This document shows positions 1 through 10,916 of a stretch of DNA of 64,000 bases, piece by piece (position 1 is the stretch's first letter; every line of letters starts with the position of its first letter). Where the stretch lies: the NCBI GenBank assembly GCA_022539475.1, contig VCMS01000021.1:372001-436000 (forward strand), read 5' to 3'. The stretch comes from Gracilaria domingensis. Taxonomy: Eukaryota; Rhodophyta; Florideophyceae; Gracilariales; Gracilariaceae. Made by a program: the position numbers and the translations under genes. Under the pieces are notes generated by a model. That model was given only the letters and a program-made list of their open reading frames with translations, ran no database searches and was not told the origin of the DNA.

Positions 1-1082
<1,082 letters not shown>

Positions 1083-1482
1083 TCACGACACGAAGGCGAG
1101 CGACGTACTGCGAGGCTGCGGAAAGCGACGAGAGAGCTCAGCGCGGGCGCGATGCGGATCTGGATCGGTGGAATTGGCCCGCATTTGATCTCGCCGTCGG
1201 CACCGGCCCGGCTGGCGGGGCCACGGAACCAACCTGCAACCGCCACCTGATGATCTGTGGCATTCTCTGAACGGCGCTGTCCAGCAAGGCGCGTGCTGCG
1301 GGGAATTGGAGAATAAGAAAAAAAAAAAAACCAAAAACTCAGGTTGTTTCGCACGTGTTCGCGCTGTCCACTCGGCACACGCGACACGGCAGGATGCAAG
1401 CGTTCTGTAAACGCAGCGCTCGCAAACGCCACGCGGCTAGGCGCAACGCCTGAGAGAGCTGCGGCGGTGAGCAGCCGCGGCA

Positions 1483-1490
1483 TGACGTCA
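1483..1490. promoter_or_regulatory. CRE/bZIP-type palindrome TGACGTCA
   Basis: A perfect 8-bp TGACGTCA palindrome, the classical binding site of CREB/ATF-type bZIP factors, lies 443 bp upstream of the cpn60 start and 557 bp upstream of the proposed BTB start. One 8-mer is weak evidence on its own. Confidence 0.35.
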
Positions 1491-1609
1491 TATCTGAGCG
1501 GTGAGCATAACTGATATCCTGACACGCCGCGAGGGCACACCCCCCGCGGCCGTTGCGCGCGCAGGCGCAGCAAACGAGTCGTCGCGACCACGCGCGTCGC
1601 AGCGGCAGC

Positions 1610-1663
1610 GCCGCCAAAGAAGCCGCCAAAGAAGCCGCCAAAGAAGCCGCCAAAGAAGCCGCC
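1610..1663. repeat. 12-nt tandem repeat (GCCGCCAAAGAA)n
   Basis: Four exact head-to-tail copies of GCCGCCAAAGAA followed by GCCGCC. The length is a multiple of three, so both strands stay open through it, but no recognisable protein surrounds it. It is probably a minisatellite in the cpn60 upstream region. Confidence 0.85.
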
Positions 1664-1914
1664 GCGACGCGTGACTTGGCGGCGTGCGCCGGTGGGGGGT
1701 GGCAGCGCAGCAGCACTTGCTTCGATGCCGTTTGCGCACGGCGTCCGTCGATGCAACTTTTTGCATGGCGCCTGCGTTGAGGTGCTGCACCGGCACGTTT
1801 CAAGCGCGTCGTGCGAGTCGCGAGTGTTGTCGGCTAATCCGTGCAGTGCGCCCTGTGCCGTGTGTCGGTCCTCCGATGCAGTACGTACGACGGTACACAC
1901 CCCTCGTCGCCGCG

Positions 1915-1922
1915 CATAAAAG
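1915..1922 (+). promoter_or_regulatory. TATA-like element of the BTB-like gene
   Basis: CATAAAAG lies about 130 bp upstream of the chosen ATG at 2047. A start of transcription near 1945 would fit and would exclude the long upstream extension of the frame. The first ATG in such a transcript is at 2015 in another frame; it opens a 58-codon frame that overlaps the main start. Confidence 0.4.
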
Positions 1923-2046
1923 CTCTGCGTTTCAAATATTCAAACGCTGTCCCTCTGCGCGCTTGCGTTTCGATCTGCTACTCTTCGTCGCCGGTTCGCA
2001 TTCAAGCCGCGCTTATGCAGACCTCAGCCATCGCCGTGAGTCCCAA

Positions 2047-3657
2047 ATGGCGAATCGAGCACGCCCGCAACACACTTTTGTCATATGTCCCACCCGCCAG
2101 TATCTTTCCCGCTTTTGCACCGCCATCGCTCGACTTCGTCGTTATGAACGTCAAATCGTCTTTGTCTGTTCGTCCAACGCGTCGCGTTTAGCCAAGGAGT
2201 ACTTGGTGCACTACTCACGCATCATTTATCATGGAGGCCCGCTTTTGCACCATGTCAGGCCGTTTGTGGAAAACACGTCTAACTATGTTGTGCGCGTCCC
2301 AATCGAAGATAACTGTATAGCGTTTAAATACGTTACCGACTACGTTTACGCAGCAAGTGTAAACCTCAGTCGTCTATCTGTTTCGGATTGTGTCCAACTA
2401 GCTCTATCGTGCAGCAAATGGAGGTGCGTCGATTTTTACGTTGCTGTTCTACGCTTTTTAGTTCAGCGCAATCGTTTGCTTACTCCGCGTCAGTTTGCAA
2501 TCAGTACCCCGCTCTTGTGGCTTCCAAAAGAGCGAATTGTGTTTGCTGACTACTACTTTCTCAATGTCGAATTCGTCATGAAGAGAATGCATCTTACTCA
2601 CCTCATTGATCTTGCTTTTGCCTCTCACGCAGCAAACAGGATCAATCTTTCGAATCGTGTGCTCACCCACATTATGGAATCAAACCCCAACATGACGTCA
2701 ACACAGCTACTGCGCTTTTTGCCGCTGTTTCAGCACTTTCAAGTCCCTGGTTTTATGAGGAGCTACTTGGTTCGCATCATTGGTCGCAGTATTCACTCTT
2801 TAAACCCAGCGCCCCATCGTAACCGTTCTGTGTTGGCAACTGTACTCGACCCGTGCTCCCCGTCCGTCCCGAAGCACATGGAAGACACATTGTATTCCAA
2901 ACATTTGGCTGCTGTTGACAATGAAGAAATGTATTGGAATCTTGTGTGTCGAAATGGGTTGGCAGACTCTGTAATACGATTTCTTATGCGCAGTGAACGT
3001 GGCAGCTTGGTGCAAATCGTCCATACCCTTGCTCGATACATCGAACCACGGAGGGAGACGATTGAGACCCTTGCCGATATGTTGAGTGACATTAGCGCCA
3101 TGATGACCACTCGAGAAAGCGATATGCTGCTTCGGGATATGATGAACGTTGAGAATTGGTCCAAAAGGGCCACCATGCTTGTTGCGTCAGTGTTTTTGTA
3201 TGAGACGAAGGAAAGCTATGAGACTCAACTGCCTGTCAAACTGCATTGGGCCCATGTTGGAGCTCAGCCTATCATGGAACTGGCCAGCGCATCTGTGGAT
3301 GGGATTAAGTTTTGTGTGCAGGTACATAGTACAGTTGATCACGAAAGCACGGTTGTGTTGACTTGCCGCTGCAGTGAAAGCAGTTCTTTGATGCATTATA
3401 CAGCTATTCGCTTTGTGGTATGGATAGTAGACACGGACTGTCGCTGCGATTGCTTGCATCTGTTTCGAAGATTTTCTGATGGGAATTTCTTTGCTTTCGA
3501 TGAGCGGGGTCTCATGAACTGGGCTGAAATGCTTCGTCTTACTCAGAGCGTGACGTTGTTGAATGTCATTGAAGTGAATAACTGGCGTCTCAAACACGGG
3601 AAGGATTGCACCGCGCAAATGAAAATTCGGATAGAACTGCAAAGACGACAGGCTTAA
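2047..3657 (+). CDS. BTB/POZ-like domain protein, otherwise unrecognised
   Basis: A 536-residue protein. Residues about 35-140 resemble a BTB/POZ fold: a hydrophobic strand (QIVFVCSSNA), a helix with HYSRIIYH where BTB proteins carry the 'H..IL...S..F' signature, then FKYVTDYVYAASVNLS matching the 'f..ll.yiYtg.v.l' segment and a Cys-containing helix pair. The helical middle could be a BACK-like region. The C-terminal 150 residues look beta-rich, as in some BTB/MATH proteins, but I cannot assign them. BTB proteins are often substrate adaptors of Cul3 ubiquitin ligases; that role is inference only. The frame is open back to about 1684; I chose the ATG at 2047 because of the TATA-like element at 1915. 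Gene reality is likely, family assignment tentative. Confidence 0.6.
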   Translation: MANRARPQHTFVICPTRQYLSRFCTAIARLRRYERQIVFVCSSNASRLAKEYLVHYSRIIYHGGPLLHHVRPFVENTSNYVVRVPIEDNCIAFKYVTDYVYAASVNLSRLSVSDCVQLALSCSKWRCVDFYVAVLRFLVQRNRLLTPRQFAISTPLLWLPKERIVFADYYFLNVEFVMKRMHLTHLIDLAFASHAANRINLSNRVLTHIMESNPNMTSTQLLRFLPLFQHFQVPGFMRSYLVRIIGRSIHSLNPAPHRNRSVLATVLDPCSPSVPKHMEDTLYSKHLAAVDNEEMYWNLVCRNGLADSVIRFLMRSERGSLVQIVHTLARYIEPRRETIETLADMLSDISAMMTTRESDMLLRDMMNVENWSKRATMLVASVFLYETKESYETQLPVKLHWAHVGAQPIMELASASVDGIKFCVQVHSTVDHESTVVLTCRCSESSSLMHYTAIRFVVWIVDTDCRCDCLHLFRRFSDGNFFAFDERGLMNWAEMLRLTQSVTLLNVIEVNNWRLKHGKDCTAQMKIRIELQRRQA

Positions 3658-5903
3658 GGTGACTATGAATCGAAGGAAACAAAGAGGACTGCTTCCCTTT
3701 CTTTCTACAGAGTTGCCGCGGTGGGAAATGCGTGTGGGGCTTGAACACTTAATTTGTTTTTGCTTTGAAAGAGTTAGGACTACGTAGGCTTGCATGTAAA
3801 TTTTAAGGCATTCACATGTGCTTTTTCATGGATCCTTATACCCCCCTTGGTGGCTCTACACTTTGCGATAGTAATACGGCGTCTATCTTTCTATCAACTT
3901 CTATTGCAAATATCCCTCCAAACTTCGAGCTTGAAAGCAGTAAGAATGCTCCGGGGATAAGCTTACACCCGACGGAGTTTAGACATCAACATTTCAATCA
4001 TTGTCTCAATCCTTTTGTTAAGACCTTTTAAGAGCTTGAAGAGCTTGGGAATTTGACTCCATTGCTCCAAATTCACTTTCGTTTTCAGTACGTGTAGAGG
4101 GCATTATATAGGAAAAATAATAAGTTGCGCATAAGTTTAAGAAAAAGGTTGCGATATAGTCTCCTTGTCCAGACTGCGAACACAGACATGATTATCGGAA
4201 CGTAGGGTTGTCTGAACGAATAAACACTGCACAGATCGTTTTTACACTTGCCTTTTTGAATGAAAGCATATGTCGGGGTGACACAGGACTTTCATACTGA
4301 TGTAAGGACATTTGAGTCTGATTGGTGCAGCACGATTGGCGGTTCTCTGGGCAGACAGCAGAATAAACGGTAGCCTCTGTTCTTACAGCACGATCTCTCT
4401 TTCACCTTCACGTCCAAACGAGCGACACGTTGCGCTCTTCTGCGGTTGATGTGATGTTGCAGAATCTTTTCTTCACGAGACTTTTCGAATACAGGGGTAT
4501 CCTTATATCCTACCAGGGGTAGGTTGAGTATGCAAGCGATATTTGCTTGGAACGGTCTCTTATGGCTTTCGGTTGTTGTGTCAAGTGCAAACTGCTCCAC
4601 TACGTGAACATTTTGCGTTGAACTCGGCTGTTCATGTCACACCAATAATGTGGGATCTGCCGAACATGAGGTATCGATAGTCCATGTTCTGTGGGAATAC
4701 TTAACGTTTACGCTTCAACTCTCTTAAAAGGATATCGTTCTATGTGCTGCTTGTGTCGTGGAGTGAATCGAGTTAGCTTTTTATAAGCTCTACACCAAGG
4801 GGATATCGCCTGCAGCCTTCTGGTGTTCGTGCATGATGATGTAATCAATACCCACTCAACGAACAAGGCAAATGAGAATTAAACTTAATGTGTGAAGTAA
4901 GAAGTCTGCCGTATCGTTCCAGGGCATGTGCTTTGGCGAGATTGGTCTATAGGCTTGACTCTCTCGTGAGAGAACATTTCTCCGAACAGAGGCACTCGAG
5001 GCATGTGTCACTTCAGAGTTAGGCCACATACCCAAAAGTAGAGAGAGAAAGAAACTCATGCGCAGTACATATTCTGTGACTTGATCAACGCGCTACCAAC
5101 GGTAAGGATATCTCGTACGTTCTGCAAACCAGGCAATATAAAGATAACCTCTTCTCATACCACATCCTGTACAATCTGTGCTGATACCGTACATAGACGT
5201 GCTTACAATAAACAGCTCGACATCATGCCGTTGTGAATCGCCATGTGACCACACTCTCAGCAACACTGTCACTTGTGGCGCACAGAGTTTTGCAAGGGCT
5301 TTCTGACTTTATCTGGCTCTAAACGATACGCCTTCCGTCCTATGGCGCAGAGCGGTTTTCGACACGGCAGCGGAACGAGACTGTTCAGGAAAACAGTAGG
5401 TCGGCGTAAAATAGTCTTACTGTGTTCCCAAACCTAATTCGTCGTCAGTACTGAAAGTGCCTTGACCGCACGCTTTTGAGAAAGCCTTTCGTGCCCTGAA
5501 GCCACAGTGAAGAGTACAGAGGAGTACAGCTATGGAAAAATGCGTCTGCAGAGCTCATTATGGCTTACAGCAGAGTGGAGCTCTCGGCATGGCACTGACC
5601 AATTCGGTCAGACGAGTGCGCGCTGCGCATCAGGTTACGCAATCTGCGCGTAATCGATAGCTGTCGCAGTGACAGTGGCGCGCGTGCGTGGCGCACCAAC
5701 GCAGCTCCGCGCCATCAGCTTTAAACCACAACCGCACCCAGCCTCGATTTTGCCGCGCCGCTTGAGAAAACCAAGTCCTCTCTCTTCGCTTACCGTTTGC
5801 TACAATAAAGATCATAGCTATTCTTCAACAGCTTCCGTGCCAGCCGCCCGCCCTTCAACGCTTTGTTCTCCGAGCCACACTTTCTTCCCCTTGCTCGTCC
5901 GCG
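3658..5903. other. 2.2-kb gene-free stretch
   Basis: No frame here resembles a protein, and the longest frames (about 100 codons) have no domain-like pattern. I looked for tRNA A- and B-box pairs, snRNA-like segments and terminal repeats and saw none that hold together. Confidence 0.5.
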
Positions 5904-6851
5904 ATGCCGTTGTTTGGAGTCCTCGGCATTTCTTGCGTCGCAGTTGGTGCATGGCTTGCACATCGCGTTTTCCGTTTCTTCACTGGTGATTGCGATCTCA
6001 AAACGCTGTCCGCGCGTATCAATCCTCGCACTTTTAGAGGCAAGGTCGCGTGGATCACTGGCGCAAGCTCCGGCATTGGGGCCGCATTGGCCGTTCACCT
6101 TGCAAAGCACGGCGCCCTGCTAATTCTCACCTCCCGGAATGAAGAAAAGCTCAACGAACTAGCTGATCAGCTTCCATGTCCCAGAGATTTTGTACACGTC
6201 TTGCCACTAGACTTGTCGTCTAAAATCTCACATGTCGAAGATGTTGCAAGCAGCGTGCCTCCCATTTTTGGCAGGCTTGACTACGTGTTTAACAATGCTG
6301 GCATTACTTGTCGATCTACTGCATTTGACATGGAAATGGAGGGGGTGCAAAAGATGATGCAAATCAACTTTGAGTCTGCAGTAGCTCTAACCAGAGCGTG
6401 TATGCGTTCGTTACGTGAAGCCCCTGGTGGCGGCGGTACTATCGTCAACACTGTTTCGATTGCATCGATTCTCCACTCGCCTTTTCGAGCCCCCTATTGC
6501 GCATCAAAGGCGGCTTTGACAGCTTATTTTGACTGCCTTCACTGGGAGGAACCCAATATTCGTGTTGTCAATGTACATCCCGGTAGCGTTCGTACCCCTA
6601 TCGCCCACAATGCTTTGGTTCCGGGCGGGAAGCTTTATGGGAAGTCTGATGCGAGAATTGACGCAGGTCTTGACCCAGGGCGTGTTGCAGACAGGATGCT
6701 TGCCGCAGTTTCATCTGGTCTTACATCGTCATGGATTGCAAAACCAAGCGAGCTTATGTTCACACGTATCGCCGCCTGGTTACCAGATTTGTGGTCTGCT
6801 ATTGCTGCTAAAAGAGCCGAATCGTTGCGGAGAAGTATTGAAGGCTCATAG
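5904..6851 (+). CDS. Membrane-anchored short-chain dehydrogenase/reductase (SDR)
   Basis: A 315-residue classical SDR of the DHRS7/11-beta-HSD-like type. Residues 1-27 form a hydrophobic signal anchor, so the enzyme probably sits on the ER membrane. The Rossmann cofactor motif TGASSGIG is at 52-59, NNAG at 130-133, catalytic Ser at 185 and YCASK at 198-202 (Tyr198, Lys202). The PG motif follows as VHPGSVRTP. These residues imply an active NAD(P)(H)-dependent oxidoreductase; the substrate (lipid, steroid, retinoid or other carbonyl) cannot be read from the sequence. The gene converges on the NADPH oxidase gene with only 90 bp between stop codons. No intron is needed to give a full-length protein. 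Confidence 0.93.
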   Translation: MPLFGVLGISCVAVGAWLAHRVFRFFTGDCDLKTLSARINPRTFRGKVAWITGASSGIGAALAVHLAKHGALLILTSRNEEKLNELADQLPCPRDFVHVLPLDLSSKISHVEDVASSVPPIFGRLDYVFNNAGITCRSTAFDMEMEGVQKMMQINFESAVALTRACMRSLREAPGGGGTIVNTVSIASILHSPFRAPYCASKAALTAYFDCLHWEEPNIRVVNVHPGSVRTPIAHNALVPGGKLYGKSDARIDAGLDPGRVADRMLAAVSSGLTSSWIAKPSELMFTRIAAWLPDLWSAIAAKRAESLRRSIEGS

Positions 6852-6941
6852 GCTTGAAAACGACATGGAGCTGTCTTGCTACCCTTGTAAAGTGTCGTTT
6901 CCATTCATTTTGTATGTCGATATATCTTTAAACCATGCGGA

Positions 6942-9890
6942 TCAAGAGAATGTTTCTCTTTTGAATACAATCTTCACGTTGCATCCTCCCTTTCTTCTAC
7001 CTTCTGGTCTTGGCAACTCTCCTGTGTATTGATTTACAGGTATGGCATCTCCAAAGACTTCCTCTAGTTCTCGCATGTTGTCAGATCCGGCGTGCAGACC
7101 GCGAACAATACTGTTTCGCATCGCGGACATGCAAGCCTGTTGCACCTGCTCTCCCATCGCTCTTGGCCCACAAAAGAACACACCAATTGTAGAGTTATTA
7201 GGACATTGGTCGGCCATCTCATTCACTATTTCTTCCCAATCTGGTCTTCCACAATTTGTATACAAGAATCTTGCATTTCTCAGTAACGTGCGATTGCCCT
7301 GATTGTCAATCTTGTGGCATCGTGTCAAGTATCTATGCAATCGAACAGCGTCTACATTTGCGTATGGTCTCAGCTCCTTCACAAGCCATCGATCATCGTC
7401 TGGAGTCGGTGCGGTCCAATAGAAGTCCACTTCTTTGGTGGTGTAGGGATCAACTGCCAAGTTCTGAGCCAAGGCAACTCTCTCGCCAATTACACGGAAA
7501 AGACGCACTAAGATTAGGATGCTTAGAAGCGACCACCCAATCGATATCCGGAACAAAGAGAACAAGGGAATGTTTTCACCGGCCTGTGCTAGGGAGAGAC
7601 CGCCTACTACCGCATCAACCAACACCAAAGGTAATACAACGAAAAAGTCGAAGCCCTGCGTAGACTCAAGTCCGAGTTCCATTGCTTCAATACAGGCTGG
7701 AATTGCTATCAAGAATGTGATGATGACGATCAGAGCAAAATCGATTGCATTCAGGGGCTGGCTTTCGTAAAGAGCTATTCCTTCGTGAAGAATATATATG
7801 AATCCGAAGATGTAAGCTATTCCGAACACGACATATCTCACAAGCAAAACCCAAAGGAGAATCATATTCATGGTCACGCTCTTCATGAAAAGAAGAAACA
7901 TTACTCGGTTGCTATGAAAAAGTGAAAGGTCCTCGGCCCCAATAGTAGTGGGAAGCCTATCCACTGACCTCCGCATTTCAACCAAAGCCTTTCGTCTCTG
8001 CATATTACGGACAAGATTAGCAGAGCCGAAGCTCATTGCAACCATGAGATCCAAGCTCCGGCGATAAAGCGCATGGTTTGTTGATGGCTCATCATAGAGA
8101 GAATGGAGAGCTGTCATATAGTCCAGACTTCGATGGAACGTACCCATTGAGTTCTCGTAATATGATCCCATTCCATCAGCATTTACAGGTCGTGTAGATC
8201 TGCGCAAAAAGTTAGGATGAACTCTTGCATTCGACAAACCCGAGGTCATAACGTCATCCGCTCCATCATGAGCTATGATATCTACTTCTGACTCTTCAAG
8301 TTCTTCCAAAAAGCTGGTTTCCACAAATTCGATGTTGGATTGGTTTCCAGACGCCGAGGAAAGATCATCATTTCTAAGATAATCTCTAGCAGTATATGAT
8401 GATGAAGCTCTATTTCGGGGTGACCCTCTTGGAAGATGATAGTTTCTAGAACGATCTCCGAGAGTTTTCCTGTTCTCCCTAGTATTCGGTCTGTCCCGGA
8501 ACACAGGAGCAGGTATTGTGATATCTTCAAGAACTCCGAGGGATTCGAAATTTTCGGAGTAGACGTTCGTGGTGAAAATATGAGAGCTTGAACTGCCTGA
8601 TTCATGCACATTATCTCTTTGCCTTCTTTGCTCCACCCTATCCGCACTGTACAGAGGCACCGGCCTTCGGTAATCTCTAGAATCATACATTGCACTCCTC
8701 GAGCCTTGGGTTGTTTGTACAGCTCCACCAGGTACGGAAGCCATACCCCTTCTGTCAGGTGATGTTTGCCTTGGTTCTTCATTCCTTTGTCTCTGTCGCC
8801 TCGGAGTCCAGTTTGTTATCCAGTTGTGCGTATCCTTGACAATCGAACAGAATGGGGTGGCTCCCACGCCACCCCCGACAAGAATCACCCTTTCGAACTG
8901 TCCTACGTGTTGTGCTGGAGCTCCGTATGGTCCACGTATATGTACCTCGATATCTTCTCGATTTTCTCCGTTGATTCTTTCGCCAAAGAGCTGGTATAAT
9001 GAAATGGTCCAATCCCCAACGGCTTTTATGTAAAAGACCATCTCAGGTTCATGTGGTGCCGAGGCTATCGTGAATGGGTGCCACTGCCAATGACTGATTA
9101 GAGGGACTTTTAACTCGGCGTACTGACCAGCCTCAAAATGGAAAACTCGTGGAAGACGTATCTTTAGAACATCTGGACCTTGGAAAGCTGCTGCATGTTT
9201 AGAAACGAGAAGAAATGATCGCTTTTGCTTAAGACTTCGAAAGATGACATCCAGAACATAAATTACTACAGGTCCAATAACCCATTTCCACGAATTCAGC
9301 GAACCGCGATGCATTCCGTGAATAATGAGGAGCCCGTAAGCAAGAACTGCGCCGCCAACATGTACTCGGAAGAAGACTTCATAGTTTGAATGATAGACAG
9401 CAGATCTTGCAGCGATTCTAATGATAATTATAAGGAACAGAAGAACTACACCAGTGACAAAGAGGTATGTGGCTTCACCAAATCCTGGTCTCCACGGGCT
9501 TTGCACAATGTAAGTAATCACGTGGGCGATGCTATGAGCGATACTCGCCAAGACTATCAAGACACCTACAATGCGATGGAGATCAGGCATTGCTTTGTCG
9601 ATTGGTAGTACTAAACTTATTGGTGTTTTGCGCACGAAGTTTAGGGCGGATCTGGAGGCCAAGAATATAACTACACCCAAATTGAGATTCAACATAGCTC
9701 CGGCTCCCCGAGCGATTGAAGTAGTGTACCTCCGAATATCTTCATGGCGCCTGACCTCACTGACTACACCATTAAGGAAGAGAAGAAGGTTGAGAATGAT
9801 GTATAAGCCGACAAAAGTTGACACAAATCCATAACTTGACAGCAAAGATTCACTCAAAGATATATACCTTCTGCCCCATTTGCTTCTCAT
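6942..9890 (-). CDS. rboh: Red-algal type NADPH oxidase (respiratory burst oxidase) with internal membrane insertion
   Basis: A 982-residue flavocytochrome that moves electrons from NADPH through FAD and two haems across a membrane to make superoxide. A first membrane segment lies at about 20-42. The ferric-reductase domain carries the haem His pairs H105/H119 and H177/H191, each 14 residues apart. The FAD motif HPFTIAS is at 271-277; GPYG (320-323) and GGGVGATP (339-346) start the NADPH part. A polar, Arg/Ser-rich stretch (about 355-655) then leads to four extra helices (about 676-800). The NADPH-binding lobe resumes with NCGRPDW and FFCGPRAMG and ends in FKRETFS, like the terminal FxKENF of NOX enzymes. 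No EF-hands are present. The ATG at 9890 is the first after an in-frame stop. This inserted-helix architecture is known from Chondrus, Porphyra and Cyanidioschyzon. Confidence 0.95.
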   Translation of the reverse strand: MRSKWGRRYISLSESLLSSYGFVSTFVGLYIILNLLLFLNGVVSEVRRHEDIRRYTTSIARGAGAMLNLNLGVVIFLASRSALNFVRKTPISLVLPIDKAMPDLHRIVGVLIVLASIAHSIAHVITYIVQSPWRPGFGEATYLFVTGVVLLFLIIIIRIAARSAVYHSNYEVFFRVHVGGAVLAYGLLIIHGMHRGSLNSWKWVIGPVVIYVLDVIFRSLKQKRSFLLVSKHAAAFQGPDVLKIRLPRVFHFEAGQYAELKVPLISHWQWHPFTIASAPHEPEMVFYIKAVGDWTISLYQLFGERINGENREDIEVHIRGPYGAPAQHVGQFERVILVGGGVGATPFCSIVKDTHNWITNWTPRRQRQRNEEPRQTSPDRRGMASVPGGAVQTTQGSRSAMYDSRDYRRPVPLYSADRVEQRRQRDNVHESGSSSSHIFTTNVYSENFESLGVLEDITIPAPVFRDRPNTRENRKTLGDRSRNYHLPRGSPRNRASSSYTARDYLRNDDLSSASGNQSNIEFVETSFLEELEESEVDIIAHDGADDVMTSGLSNARVHPNFLRRSTRPVNADGMGSYYENSMGTFHRSLDYMTALHSLYDEPSTNHALYRRSLDLMVAMSFGSANLVRNMQRRKALVEMRRSVDRLPTTIGAEDLSLFHSNRVMFLLFMKSVTMNMILLWVLLVRYVVFGIAYIFGFIYILHEGIALYESQPLNAIDFALIVIITFLIAIPACIEAMELGLESTQGFDFFVVLPLVLVDAVVGGLSLAQAGENIPLFSLFRISIGWSLLSILILVRLFRVIGERVALAQNLAVDPYTTKEVDFYWTAPTPDDDRWLVKELRPYANVDAVRLHRYLTRCHKIDNQGNRTLLRNARFLYTNCGRPDWEEIVNEMADQCPNNSTIGVFFCGPRAMGEQVQQACMSAMRNSIVRGLHAGSDNMRELEEVFGDAIPVNQYTGELPRPEGRRKGGCNVKIVFKRETFS

Positions 9891-10916
9891 TCCGAGAGGT
9901 TTTGTACCCAAGTCTGAACAGCCGATTCAAGAACGAGAAGAGATACCGAACAAAGCGAAAACCTTACTCCTCAAGATATGCTAAGCTTTCCTACAGGCTG
10001 CTTTGCAATGAAATATGCGAAGAGTCTCAAAGAAATGAGTGAAGATTGTGCGTACGCTGGAGGAAGTTCGCAACTTGGCTACAACTGGGAGCAGAAAGCT
10101 GTTCAAGAGTTCCAGAGCGCCGTTATGGAACTGCACCCACGGCGCAGAGCTAAAGAGGAAAACGTTGTTGGATTCATCAATCGATAAAGAACGACAAAAA
10201 CGTCCATCGGCTTGTCTTTAAGCCCCGTTCTCCATTTTACGCGCAAATTCTCTTTAGATTGGTTTACTTGTGTGTGGGAGTGAGAGACAGAGAGGGTGAG
10301 GGGACAGTAAAAGATTAGACTGTGTTCCTTTGAGGTCTCGTTGTAGCGTCGACAATACGTATATTCACGGTGATTGTGAAGCTGACAAAGAGAAAGAGCA
10401 TTGTCTCACATTGTTTCCTCATTATTCCTAACGACAGTAAACCGAAGTGAATCGAAGTTGTTGTCAGTAATTTGCCGAACTGAAAGGGCATGTGCGGATC
10501 GAACGGTTCTGAAACAAACAATAGTTCTACGGTCTGGCTTGAGGTGCAGCACGATAGGAAGAGCTTGCTGGTACCAGCTGAATAATTCATGGTGTGCGAA
10601 AGCAACCAGTGTTGTGAACGATGAGACACTCTTTTTAACTGTTTCATGGGTAGATAGACACTCTCTATTGTCTCGACACGTTATGCACAGAATCGCGAAC
10701 ATGGTTGGGACTTTCCTTGTGCTTCAAAAATAGTAAACCCTCAAGTCTTAGCGCAACGCTTACGCACATCCCGTACGATACATCTTCCGTACGATATGTC
10801 TTCCTTCTTCTTGACCTTTCATTGAGTAGACGTACAGCCTGCGTCCAACTGGGATGAGTTGAAGAAAATATAGATGGCGACGTCCATTAATAGAAAACGT
10901 CCTCTCATGTTCCCAA
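9891..10916. other. Intergenic region upstream of the NADPH oxidase
   Basis: About 1 kb between two minus-strand genes. It must hold the oxidase promoter and the 3' end of the S1 transcript. I see no protein-like frame, RNA gene or notable repeat; a purine-rich GAGAGAC tract lies near 10280-10300. Confidence 0.5.

Noticed and set aside
5330-5420. A tRNA-like A box (TGGCGCAGAGCGG)
   Set aside because: No matching B box (GGTTCGANNCC) follows at the right distance and no cloverleaf stems pair.
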